Shown: positions 9,701 through 17,669 of the stretch, piece by piece
Numbering within the stretch: the first letter of the stretch is position 1
Layout: every line of letters begins with the position of its first letter
Assembly (NCBI GenBank): GCA_030601305.1
Contig: JAUVTV010000005.1
Coordinates: forward strand, 1-33,310
Origin: Candidatus Eiseniibacteriota bacterium
GTDB lineage: Bacteria > Eisenbacteria > RBG-16-71-46 > CAIMUX01 > WJJG01
Direction of reading: 5' to 3'
DNA: 33,310 nt
Made by a program: the position numbers and the translations under genes
The notes under the pieces: model-generated
Told to the model about the DNA's origin: nothing
The model's input: only the letters and a program-made list of their open reading frames with translations
The model's database searches: none

Positions 9701-11452
9701 CCAGGTCGGCCCCACGTCGGTCGCCTCCAGATCATCCACCGCCGCCGGAGGCGCACCGTCCGGCGCGGCTTGGGTCGTTGTCGACACGACGTTCGAGACG
9801 TGCGGCTCCAACCGGCCGTAGATCAAGTTCTTCGCCGCGAAGTAGTAGGTCGTCTCCGGATCGAGCCCGCCCACGATGTAGGAGATTTCCTGTCCGGGAA
9901 GGCCGACCGCACCCCCCGCGGGCGCTTCCGCGCACGTGTCCCAGTTCTCCGCGGTGATGGGATACGTGGCGTACCGGACGTAGGTCGAATCGATCCAATG
10001 CTCGCCCACCGGCACGGTCCAGCCGAGGGCGACAGCGTCGAACCCGGTGCCCGTCACGGCGATGTCGTCCAAGGTCATCCAGAACGCGAAGCGTGTGTTC
10101 TGTGGTGATACGCCTCCCACGTAGTGCTCGTACGGATTGACCTCGATGAATCCGTTCTCGAAGAGTCGTACGTAGAGCGTGTCGACGCCCATGACCTCCT
10201 TGCCGAAGTCCCCGAGCGGATCTCCGAACTCCCAATCGAATTCCTCCAGCCAGTAGAGATCGTGCTGGTTGACCGTCGTGGTGAAGTACCCGTCACCGAG
10301 CATCGCGGTGCCGATGCCCCAACGCTGCATGCGGCGCGTGAACGAAACGTCCCAGTCGGGTTCCTCCCACACCTGGATGAGCGTCATGTCCCACCCCTCG
10401 CGCTCGTCGACGCCAAAGGGGTGCATGACGCGCTCGGCGAACTCGTAGCCATCACCGAGGAGCTCCCCACTGCCGAGGCGGCGGCCGTAGAAGTAGCTCC
10501 ACCAGGTCGACGGCGCGTGATCGACGCGATCGGGGCGCCAGTGCTCCAGCTTCAGGCCGTGCATGTCCCAGGCCCATTCCGGATTCATATACTTCCCGCC
10601 GCGGTTGATGCGGAGGATCAGGTCCGGCTCCAGCACGATGCGCAGTCGCTCGTAGAAGTACTCGTTCACCTCGCGGTAGAGGTTCGAAAGCGGATCGTCC
10701 CAGCCACCGTCCCAGCAGTTCGTGTCGATCCCCTCGGCCACCCCGTCGCGATTCGGGTCCGCGTACATGTAGAGATCGCCCTGACAGCAGGCGGGGCAGT
10801 CGACCATGAACTCCCACTCGAAACCCTGGTAGGCTGACGAGCTCCAACCCCACGGTTCGAGGTCGGGAGAGTGATAGGCGACCTGGGGCATGGCGACATT
10901 GACGTACCACTCGGGGTAGGTCATCCCCCGCGACGTGCCGTAGGTGCCCTCGGGGCAATGGCGTGTCCAGTTCGCCGCGTAGCCACCCCACTCGTCGATA
11001 CGCTCGCCGTAGATGTCGTAGAGATACCAGTCGTTCTGTTCGGCGTAGAACTGCGCGAGGCGCGTGATGCTCCAGCTCGTGTCGGCGTGCCACCACGTGT
11101 CGCCCTCGTTCCAACGCACGAAGTTCTGCGGCATGGTGCGGAAGAACAGGATCTGGTGCGGATTGCGCTCCCGCAACTCAGCGATCATGTCGGGGGGATC
11201 CTTACAGCTGACCTGGTCGTACCAAGAGAGGGTCTCCCTCTCTGCCTCGGTGAACTGCCGGATGCGGCTGGTGTGGATCATGGTCTTGGGGTAGCCGGGA
11301 GGTCCGCCGCGGGAGGCGTCGGCGCGGGTCATAGCGAGAACGGTCAGCACGATGAGCGTGCCGAGGACGGCAGCCCGAAACCCGGCGCCGTGCGCGGGGC
11401 GTGCGGCGTACCGTCTCCGGAGAGGTCTTCTCGTCGCTGGTGTTTGAGCCAT
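6704..11452 (-). CDS. Giant secreted protein: N-terminal putative glycoside-hydrolase-like domain, about nine fibronectin type III modules, C-terminal FlgD-Ig-like sorting domain
   Basis: Single ORF (caller start 11485 is GTG; ATG at 11452 precedes the hydrophobic signal segment). Repeated PP.AI.DL...L.W..PGDDG.EG......Y.LR....Y.L..RA.DDA.N.S modules; C-terminus GQLVRRWIDE..GGEVTLTWDTRNDHGARVAPGLYFLKLEAG. Confidence 0.8.
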   Translation of the reverse strand: MAQTPATRRPLRRRYAARPAHGAGFRAAVLGTLIVLTVLAMTRADASRGGPPGYPKTMIHTSRIRQFTEAERETLSWYDQVSCKDPPDMIAELRERNPHQILFFRTMPQNFVRWNEGDTWWHADTSWSITRLAQFYAEQNDWYLYDIYGERIDEWGGYAANWTRHCPEGTYGTSRGMTYPEWYVNVAMPQVAYHSPDLEPWGWSSSAYQGFEWEFMVDCPACCQGDLYMYADPNRDGVAEGIDTNCWDGGWDDPLSNLYREVNEYFYERLRIVLEPDLILRINRGGKYMNPEWAWDMHGLKLEHWRPDRVDHAPSTWWSYFYGRRLGSGELLGDGYEFAERVMHPFGVDEREGWDMTLIQVWEEPDWDVSFTRRMQRWGIGTAMLGDGYFTTTVNQHDLYWLEEFDWEFGDPLGDFGKEVMGVDTLYVRLFENGFIEVNPYEHYVGGVSPQNTRFAFWMTLDDIAVTGTGFDAVALGWTVPVGEHWIDSTYVRYATYPITAENWDTCAEAPAGGAVGLPGQEISYIVGGLDPETTYYFAAKNLIYGRLEPHVSNVVSTTTQAAPDGAPPAAVDDLEATDVGPTWAALGWTATGDDGHEGLADHYQLRYLEGRAITTEGDWQEATAVAVGLPEPGPPGTAETFLLSTLEPETSYGICVRVVDDESRMSDLSNPLLVATPAPPDTVPPGAIDDLEAEALVTALDLAWTSPGDDGDEGTASGYILGYREGEAIVGEVDWEAATRITSGLPAPAAAGTPQAFRLEDLTAETSYGLALRAFDDADNLSSLGPPLVATTHPAPDTLPPGAVEDLAGTAAQTAIELSWHAPGDDGDTGRAATYLLRFRVGEAIETEADWEAAEQVTEGLPEPADAGTAQSFDLEGLQPATAYGICLRAVDEAENRAPLSVPLLVETLGPPDLTPPSPIHDLVPLTAFSDGFDLAWTAPGDDGASGTAASYILGVLEGRVIAEESDWQSAALVTDELPTPEVAGTEQTFHLSGLEPDRHYGLSLRARDEADNLSSLGAPLLAQTLPEDDPGDGPGGDPDSLAPAAIGDLTLADHGTTWARLTWSCPGDDGDEGIASAFVLGFDAGTELTDEEAWEAAEKVTAGLPEPDSAGVAVAYRLEGLQPAEGYNVVVRAIDDADLLSPLHPPLVFTTDALPDTIPPARVEDLTAAEVGESWVLLTWTAVGDDGTSGQAGAYALGALADETVADENWDDALLDLDDLPAPAPAGEAESYLLTGLDPASAYGVAMRTSDAAGNGSELSNTLHVETPASPPPPDAVLDLIVTGIGAAWIDITWTAPAAHDAGGSAAAYEIACVREEITPEAWAELPKLPAPPTPAAAGNREHLRVSALESDETYWVALRSADEAGRWSDLSNVVTVSTPAEGEEDREPPAPPNAPLADVNADRHDVTLTWLRSLEDDVLGYHVYGRSADRTSRDRLTDVVVQETNWSFELPDRTRNYFVSLSAVDRAGNESAWGAEVAVLSEALDLRGPFPHPIEDEGRFQLVLPPDASGRVSVKARIFSASGQLVRRWIDEAFPPGGEVTLTWDTRNDHGARVAPGLYFLKLEAGTGAKLTKVYVRRP
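7250..9760 (-). repeat. Protein-level tandem FN3 module array within the large ORF
   Basis: Six modules carry GDDG ([A/S/C]PGDDG, ATGDDG, AVGDDG) and a seventh has APAAHDAGG at the same place. Confidence 0.8.
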
Positions 11453-11772
11453 GGCAATGGAACGGGCGTACACGACCTGTGCCACACCCGCGTCCGCGAC
11501 ATGATATCATAAGATGCATATCTGCAAAAGGTTGGGAGTCCGGGCAGGCTCACCAAAGCGGCATCGCCGCCTGCGCGCGTGCAGTCTGCAATCAGAGCGT
11601 TCCCGGGGCGCAAGGACCTGCGGCCCAAGACGATCGGGAACAGCAACGAGTGCAGCGGTGTTTCTCTTGCCGAGATCGGACTCGATGTACTAGATGGACT
11701 GGAAATGGACTAGGAGATGAACCCACCCCGTCGCCCGACGTGCGGCGGTGCGCATCTGGGAGGGAAAACGTG

Positions 11773-13287
11773 ATGAACATCCGCATGCAGCCCGCGCGCA
11801 GATCCCGCACGCTGTGGCCGATCGCCGGGGCGCTGTTCCTACTCGTCGTTGGCATCCTGATCGGTTCCTCCGGTCCTTGGCTCGGACGCAGCCCTTTGTC
11901 GCTGGCCGCGCCGGCGCAGGCCACCCCACCCAGCGACCCACAGGCGGTCGCTGCCTCGCTCAGCCAGGCGTTCGCGGACGTCGCCGACCGCGTCTTGCCC
12001 TCCGTGGTCACCATCACCAGCGAGAGGGTGGTGAACGTGTCCGGATCACCGTTCCCGGGTTTCTTCGACTTCTTCCATCCCCGGCAGCGCGGACAGCGGG
12101 GGGCGCCGCGTGAGTATCGTCAGCAGGGGTTGGGATCGGGAGTGATCGTCCGCGGGGACGGCATCATCATCACCGCCAACCACGTGGTGGAGGGCGCCGA
12201 GAACGTGCGCGTCCTGCTCGGCGACGACCGCGAGTTCCTCGCCGAGGTCGTGGGCACCGACCCGGGCACCGACGTTGCCGTCCTGCGCGTTGAGACGGAC
12301 GATGCGCTTCCCGCGGTGCCGCTCGGCACCGGCGATGTGCCGCCCGTCGGCGAGTGGGTACTGGCCCTCGGCAACCCGTTCGCCCCGGGTCTGCGCGGCA
12401 CGGTGACCGCCGGAATCGTGAGCGCGCAAGGCCGCCAAGGCATTGGCCTCACACCCTACGAGAACTTCATCCAGACCGACGCGGCGATCAACCCGGGCAA
12501 CAGCGGCGGGCCGCTCGTCAATCTGCGCGGGGAGCTGATCGGCATCAACACGGCTATCGCGAGCCGCTCGGGCGGCTATCAGGGCGTCGGGTTCGCCATA
12601 CCGGTGAGCATCGTCAGCTCGGTGCTGGAGAGCATTCTCGAGCATGGACGCGTGGAGCGCGGTTGGCTGGGCGTCTACATCAAGGATCTCGACGAGTCGC
12701 TGCGCGAGGCGTTCGGAATCCCTGATGACGTGCGCGGCGGCGTGCTCATCCAGGAGGTCATGGACGGCAGTCCGGCTGACGAGGGCGGCGCCGAGGCCGG
12801 GGACGTCATCGTCGAACTCGATGGCGCGCCGGTTGCCGACACGCATGACCTGCGCTTTCGCGTGGCCGCGACCCCGCCCGGGGATGACGTCACGCTGATC
12901 GTCTTGCGCGATGGGGAGCGCAGGACGCTGGACGTCGAGCTCGGGGAATTGGATGCCGAAGAGACCTTGGCCGAGGACAGTCGCGGCCCGGATGTGCAGG
13001 AGCGGATGGGTTTCGACGTTCAGGCGCTGGACGACGACCTGCGCCAGCGGCTCTCACTCGATTGGGATGCTACCGGCGTGGTCGTCACGTCGGTCGAGCG
13101 CTACTCGGGGGCCGAGGAGGCGGGGTTGCGTGAAGGCGACGTCATCGTCTCCGCGGACCGCCAGGTGATCGAGAGCCTCGGTGACCTCCAGCGCGTCATC
13201 GCCGGGTTGGAAGCCGGGGACGTTCTGCTCCTTCGGGTGGTGAACGAATCCGCGCGGCGCTTCGTGGCCGTCCGGATCCCCGAGTAG
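11773..13287 (+). CDS. Do/DegQ-family periplasmic serine protease with two PDZ domains (HtrA)
   Basis: Membrane/signal segment; catalytic triad motifs TANHVVEG, GTDVAVLRVE, NPGNSGGPLVN; two PDZ-like C-terminal regions. Confidence 0.93.
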   Translation: MNIRMQPARRSRTLWPIAGALFLLVVGILIGSSGPWLGRSPLSLAAPAQATPPSDPQAVAASLSQAFADVADRVLPSVVTITSERVVNVSGSPFPGFFDFFHPRQRGQRGAPREYRQQGLGSGVIVRGDGIIITANHVVEGAENVRVLLGDDREFLAEVVGTDPGTDVAVLRVETDDALPAVPLGTGDVPPVGEWVLALGNPFAPGLRGTVTAGIVSAQGRQGIGLTPYENFIQTDAAINPGNSGGPLVNLRGELIGINTAIASRSGGYQGVGFAIPVSIVSSVLESILEHGRVERGWLGVYIKDLDESLREAFGIPDDVRGGVLIQEVMDGSPADEGGAEAGDVIVELDGAPVADTHDLRFRVAATPPGDDVTLIVLRDGERRTLDVELGELDAEETLAEDSRGPDVQERMGFDVQALDDDLRQRLSLDWDATGVVVTSVERYSGAEEAGLREGDVIVSADRQVIESLGDLQRVIAGLEAGDVLLLRVVNESARRFVAVRIPE

Positions 13288-13427
13288 CGTCCATGGCTCG
13301 GGCGCGGGGCAGGCGCCGCGCCGGCAGCGAAGCGCCCTTCACGTGCGCGCCGGAATCGTGCGCCGGTTGCGCGAGCGAGACAGAGGTCAGGGCCACCGGG
13401 CGAACACCACCGGAGAGGAAACGCGCG

Positions 13428-14252
13428 ATGTCCACGGATGGGGTCGGCCCACGTTCGGGCGACACACCACCGCATCTCCCCGCGCCCCAGATCACCTTCG
13501 CCCTCGTGCAACCGTCCGAGCCGGAGAACATCGGGGCGGCCGCGCGAAGCCTCGGCGCTTTCGGGTTTGAGCATCTCGTGGTGATCGCCCCGACCCGCCG
13601 GCTGCGCTCGCGCGAGCGCAGCCTGGCCGTACGGGGCGGCCGGCGGGTGCTTCACGACGCGCACACCGTGAGCCTGGAGGAATCGGATGCGCTCCTCGCC
13701 GAGCACGCGGAGATCTGGGGAACCAGCGCCCGGCAGGGTCGGCGACGCCGCAACGGCGGTGCATCCCCCGCGGTGGCGGATTACCTGCGGCGCCGCCCGG
13801 GCAAACTCCTGATACTCTTCGGCACCGAGCGCGACGGCCTCAGCCTCGATTGGCTCGATCGCTGCCATCGGCAGGTGCAGCTCCCGACACCCGGGGGGCC
13901 GCTAAACCTGGCGCACGCCGTCACGGTGATGGCCTATGAACTGCGTTTCCAACTCGGGGAACCTCGATCGTGGACGGACGCGCGCATCCCGTCGCCGGAC
14001 GGCAACCGGGAGACGCGCGCACCGCGGAAAGAGCCTCTCGCCTCCCCCCTCGAGCGGCGTGAGCTACTGCGGCGCGCCGAAGCGTTGCTGTTGCGGATCG
14101 GATACCCCACCCGCGCACTGCGCGGACATCCCCCGCAGGCCTATCTCGAGCCGCTCCGCAGCGGGGCGCTCTCCGTGGGTCAGGCGAGGTGGCTCATGGG
14201 TCTCTTGACCCACTTGGAATGCCAGCTCCGCGACCCGGGGGGCGCGGTCTAG
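13428..14252 (+). CDS. TrmJ-like SpoU/TrmH-family RNA 2'-O-methyltransferase
   Basis: FALVQPSEPENIGAAARSLGAFGF, LILFGTERDGLSLDWLDRC, PTPGGPLNLAHAVTVMAYEL. Confidence 0.85.
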   Translation: MSTDGVGPRSGDTPPHLPAPQITFALVQPSEPENIGAAARSLGAFGFEHLVVIAPTRRLRSRERSLAVRGGRRVLHDAHTVSLEESDALLAEHAEIWGTSARQGRRRRNGGASPAVADYLRRRPGKLLILFGTERDGLSLDWLDRCHRQVQLPTPGGPLNLAHAVTVMAYELRFQLGEPRSWTDARIPSPDGNRETRAPRKEPLASPLERRELLRRAEALLLRIGYPTRALRGHPPQAYLEPLRSGALSVGQARWLMGLLTHLECQLRDPGGAV

Positions 14253-15697
14253 CAGCCCGGCTCGGACGGAAAGCCGGGGCAGGCGCGAAACGAGAAGCTA
14301 AATCCCTCGGGAACGAATTCGCCCGTGATGAACTTCTGGTGATACGTCCCCCGCCACTCCTTGGCCGCGATCGCGCGCAGCGCTTCGAGGAAGCGGCCGA
14401 CGTCCTCGTCCGTGTTGTGCAGTCCAATGCTGACGCGCACCCCGCCGGGGATGTCCCGGCGATCGCCGCCGCGGATGCGATCCTCGAAGGCCTTCTCCCG
14501 TTCCTTGTCGACGTCCAAGAAGCTCTTGATCAGCGGGTGCGCGCAGAAGCAGCCGGCGCGCACCGAGATGCCGTACTCGTACGAGAGGACCGACGCCACC
14601 AGGTTGTGGTGCAGTCCATCGACCGCGAAGGTGACGACCCCCAGACGGTCTTCGAGATCCGTGGGATCACCGGGACCCATGATCCAGACACCGGGAATGC
14701 CGCGCATGCCCTCGAGCAAGCGACGCGTCAGAGATCGCTCGTGCTCGGCGACGCGATCCATCCCGATCCGCTCGTACAGGTTGATTGCCGCCGCCAGTGC
14801 AAAGAGCCCGAGGATGTTGGGCGTCCCCGCCTCTTGGCGGTCCGGCGGGTCGGCCCAGATGACGTGGTCGAGGCTGACCGAGTAAACGGTGCCACCGCCC
14901 TGCAGGTAGGGCGCCGCCCCGGCAAAAGCGTCCCGGCGCCCGACGATGGCTCCCTCCCCATAGGGCGAGTTCATCTTGTGGGCGCTGAAGACGACGAAGT
15001 CGAGGTGTCCGGGGTCGTCGTGGGGCCTCATGTCGATGCGCCGGTGGGGGGCGAGTTGGGCGGCGTCGATCACCACGCGGGCATCGTGCTGGTGGGCCCG
15101 CGATGCAATCTCGTGGATGGGAAGCACCTCGCCGGTCACGTTGGAGGCGCCGGTCACGGCCACGACGCGAATCCGTGAGCCGAACTCCGCGAGGCTGCGC
15201 TCGAAGCCCTGCATGTCCAACCGCCCGTCGGGGAGGCGGCCCACGTAGGCCACATGGGCCTTGCCGCGCCACGGAAGATCGTTCGAGTGGTGCTCCAGGA
15301 TGGTCGTCAGCACCACGTCGTCGGGCGACAGCGCGAAGGTCATCGCCAGGAGATTGAGGCCCTCGGTGGTGTTGCGCACCGGGATGACGATGTCACGCTC
15401 CGGGTCGCCGCCCACGAAACGGCTGACGATCTCGCGCGCTTCCTCATAGCGCTCCGTGCAGAGAAGCGAATCGAAGCCGGTCCCGCGGTGAATGTTCGAA
15501 TAGTAGCCCTCCATGTCGCGCAGAAAAGTGCTCACCGCACGGAACGGTTTGGTGCTGGCCGCGTTGTCCATGAAGATCTGACGCACCCACTCGCCGCTCA
15601 GCGTCGGCACCCGGTGGTCGGCGCCCAAGACCTCCGGAATGAAGAAGGTCTCGCTCTTACCGGACGGCGCCTGCCGCGCGTCCTTCTCCGTGTCCAT
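14249..15697 (-). CDS. Class V PLP aminotransferase, cysteine desulfurase-like
   Basis: ATG 15697 preceded by GGGAGG; FMDNAASTKPF, DAAQLAPHRRIDM, FSAHKMNSPYGEGAIVG (PLP Lys), SVRAGCFCAHPL (candidate catalytic Cys). Confidence 0.85.
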   Translation of the reverse strand: MDTEKDARQAPSGKSETFFIPEVLGADHRVPTLSGEWVRQIFMDNAASTKPFRAVSTFLRDMEGYYSNIHRGTGFDSLLCTERYEEAREIVSRFVGGDPERDIVIPVRNTTEGLNLLAMTFALSPDDVVLTTILEHHSNDLPWRGKAHVAYVGRLPDGRLDMQGFERSLAEFGSRIRVVAVTGASNVTGEVLPIHEIASRAHQHDARVVIDAAQLAPHRRIDMRPHDDPGHLDFVVFSAHKMNSPYGEGAIVGRRDAFAGAAPYLQGGGTVYSVSLDHVIWADPPDRQEAGTPNILGLFALAAAINLYERIGMDRVAEHERSLTRRLLEGMRGIPGVWIMGPGDPTDLEDRLGVVTFAVDGLHHNLVASVLSYEYGISVRAGCFCAHPLIKSFLDVDKEREKAFEDRIRGGDRRDIPGGVRVSIGLHNTDEDVGRFLEALRAIAAKEWRGTYHQKFITGEFVPEGFSFSFRACPGFPSEPGC

Positions 15698-15854
15698 GGG
15701 ATCCTCCCGTGAGCCTGACAACCGTCCCCCGGCAATGGGGGCCTCTCGCGTGCGCCGCATTGCGGCGCGCACCGCTCATCACGGTCCCGAATTCTGCACG
15801 TCGCGGCGGCCCGCTGCAACCGGCACATACCGCTGTCCACCCCCTGAAGCACGG

Positions 15855-15883
15855 TTGACTTGCCCGCCCAAGGTCCATAATCT
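15855..15883 (+). promoter_or_regulatory. Candidate sigma70-type promoter for the GAPDH-like gene
   Basis: TTGACT (15855-15860), 17-nt spacer, TAATCT (15878-15883); overlapping CATAAT at 15876-15881 is an alternative -10. Confidence 0.4.
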
Positions 15884-15895
15884 CTGCGGCATCTG

Positions 15896-15917
15896 ATGTC
15901 CGGAGCGGTCCGGACAT
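15896..15917. promoter_or_regulatory. Perfect 9-bp inverted repeat in the 5' UTR of the GAPDH-like gene (operator or RNA hairpin)
   Basis: ATGTCCGGA-GCGG-TCCGGACAT, read directly, between the promoter and the G-rich SD. Confidence 0.6.
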
Positions 15918-15936
15918 TGAAAGGGGGGGGATCAGT

Positions 15937-17007
15937 ATGGGCAAGACAGGCAAGCACGTCCACGTGGTGGGAACGGGAACGATCGGCGAACCTCTGATCG
16001 GGCTGCTCCTCGACTTCCGCAAGGACCTCGGAATCGATGAGATCAGCTTCAACAAGAAGCAGGCCCTCACCTACGACCGCCCCAAGGTCAAGAACCTGAT
16101 CCGCCGCGGGGCACGGCTGGTCGCCGACCAGGAGATGATTCCCCAGTTCGAGGATCTGGGCATGAAGATCACCTACGAGTACAACGAGGTGCTCGCGAAA
16201 GCCGACGTGATCATCGACTGCACTCCGGCCGGCAACCGCCACAAGGAGAACCAGTACCAACGCATCGAGGAGACCACCGCCGGTTTCGTCGCCCAAGGCA
16301 GCGAGTTCGGCTTCGGCAAGATGTATGCGCGCGGCATCAACGACGAGGCCCTCGAGCGGGGCAAGGACAAGTACATCCACGTGGTCTCCTGCAACACGCA
16401 CAACCTGGCCGTGCTCATCGACACCCTGGCCCTGCAGGACAAGGACGCCGGCAATCTGGTCGAGGGACGCTTCGTGCTCATCCGGCGCGCCAACGACATC
16501 AGTCAGGACAGCAAATTCATCCCGGCACCGCAGGCCGGCAAACACGACGACGAGCGCTTTGGTACGCACCACGCCCGCGATGCGTACCATCTGTTCAACA
16601 CGCTGGGGCACGAGCTGAACCTGTTCAGCTCGACGATGAAGGTGAACACCCAGTACATGCACTCGATGTGGTTCAGCATTCGGTTGCGTGAGAGGATCTC
16701 GCTGCCGCAGGTCATTTCCCGGCTGCGCGAGAACCAGCGCGTCGCGCTGACCGAGAAGCGTTCGGCCAACTCGATCTTCTCGTTCGGGCGCGACCAGGGC
16801 CACTACGGGCGGCTGCTCAGCCAGACGGTCGTCTCGGTGCCCACCCTGCACGTACGCGGCGACCACGAGGTGGTCGGCTTCACCTTCACGCCGCAGGACG
16901 GCAACTCGCTGCTCTCGTCCGTGGCCATCACCGCGTGGTTCCTCTATCCGGACGACTACGTCGAGCGGTTGCAGCCGTTGCGGGAGTACTTCTTCGAGGA
17001 GATTTGA
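15937..17007 (+). CDS. Type II (archaeal-type) glyceraldehyde-3-phosphate dehydrogenase-like protein
   Basis: VHVVGTGTIGEPL nucleotide-binding motif; VIIDCTPAG; VVSCNTHNLAVLIDTL (catalytic-Cys motif); IRRANDIS..FIPAP...GTHHARD; TMKVNTQYMHS. Confidence 0.7.
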   Translation: MGKTGKHVHVVGTGTIGEPLIGLLLDFRKDLGIDEISFNKKQALTYDRPKVKNLIRRGARLVADQEMIPQFEDLGMKITYEYNEVLAKADVIIDCTPAGNRHKENQYQRIEETTAGFVAQGSEFGFGKMYARGINDEALERGKDKYIHVVSCNTHNLAVLIDTLALQDKDAGNLVEGRFVLIRRANDISQDSKFIPAPQAGKHDDERFGTHHARDAYHLFNTLGHELNLFSSTMKVNTQYMHSMWFSIRLRERISLPQVISRLRENQRVALTEKRSANSIFSFGRDQGHYGRLLSQTVVSVPTLHVRGDHEVVGFTFTPQDGNSLLSSVAITAWFLYPDDYVERLQPLREYFFEEI

Positions 17008-17073
17008 TTCGCCGGCGGGGAAGCCGTCTGGCTCACGCGCCCGGGACCTGTGCTTCCCGGGCGTGGTCGCAGG

Positions 17074-17109
17074 CTAGAGGTCCGTGGCAGAAGTCATCCG
17101 GGCGGCTAA
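17074..17109 (+). repeat. Dispersed 36-bp palindromic element, copy 3
   Basis: CTAGAGGTCCG-TGGCAGAAGTCATC-CGGGCGGCTAA; loop identical to copy 2; overlaps the folE stop codon (17106-17108). Confidence 0.85.
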
Positions 17110-17669
17110 CGCACGTGTTTCTTCTTGAGCAGGTCTAGGAACTCGCTGCGCGTCGCCCGATCGTCGCGGAAATCCCCCAGGACGGCACTCGTCGTCATGT
17201 AGGCGTTCTGCCGCTCTACGCCGCGCATGGCCATGCAGAGGTGGAACGCCTCGAGTACCACGGCGACGCCCCGCGCCCGCACGGCGTTCTGCAGGCTCTC
17301 GGCGATTTGATTGGTGAGGCGCTCCTGAAGCTGCAGGCGGCGCGAGAAGACCTCGACCAGGCGCGGGATCTTGCTGAGACCAATCAAGCGTCCATCCGGG
17401 ATATAGGCCACGTGGGCCTTGCCGAAAAAGGGCAACAGATGGTGTTCACACAGGCTGTAGAAGTCGATGTCCTTGACGATCACCATCTGGTCGTACGGCT
17501 CATCGTAGATCGCATCGCCGAGCACCCCGGCAGGGTCCTCGCCGTAGCCGCGGGTCAGAAAGCGCAGCGCATCTTCCACGCGCTCGGGCGTACGGCGCAA
17601 TCCACGACGGGACGGATCCTCACCCAGTTCCCGTAGCAGCGTGTGGATGACCTTGCGGATCTCACCCAT
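17106..17669 (-). CDS. folE: GTP cyclohydrolase I
   Basis: [73 protein letters not shown] 17669 overlaps the upstream gene by 8 nt. Confidence 0.95.
   Translation of the reverse strand: MGEIRKVIHTLLRELGEDPSRRGLRRTPERVEDALRFLTRGYGEDPAGVLGDAIYDEPYDQMVIVKDIDFYSLCEHHLLPFFGKAHVAYIPDGRLIGLSKIPRLVEVFSRRLQLQERLTNQIAESLQNAVRARGVAVVLEAFHLCMAMRGVERQNAYMTTSAVLGDFRDDRATRSEFLDLLKKKHVR

Noticed and set aside
8450-10108. 552-aa plus-strand ORF antisense to the FN3 array
   Set aside because: Its apparent repeats mirror the FN3 modules on the coding strand; no independent coding evidence.
14253-14282. Full extra copy of the palindromic repeat after the trmJ/desulfurase stops
   Set aside because: Only the outer 12 nt (CTAGCAGCCCGG) match; the conserved loop is absent, so it is mentioned only as a possible remnant.
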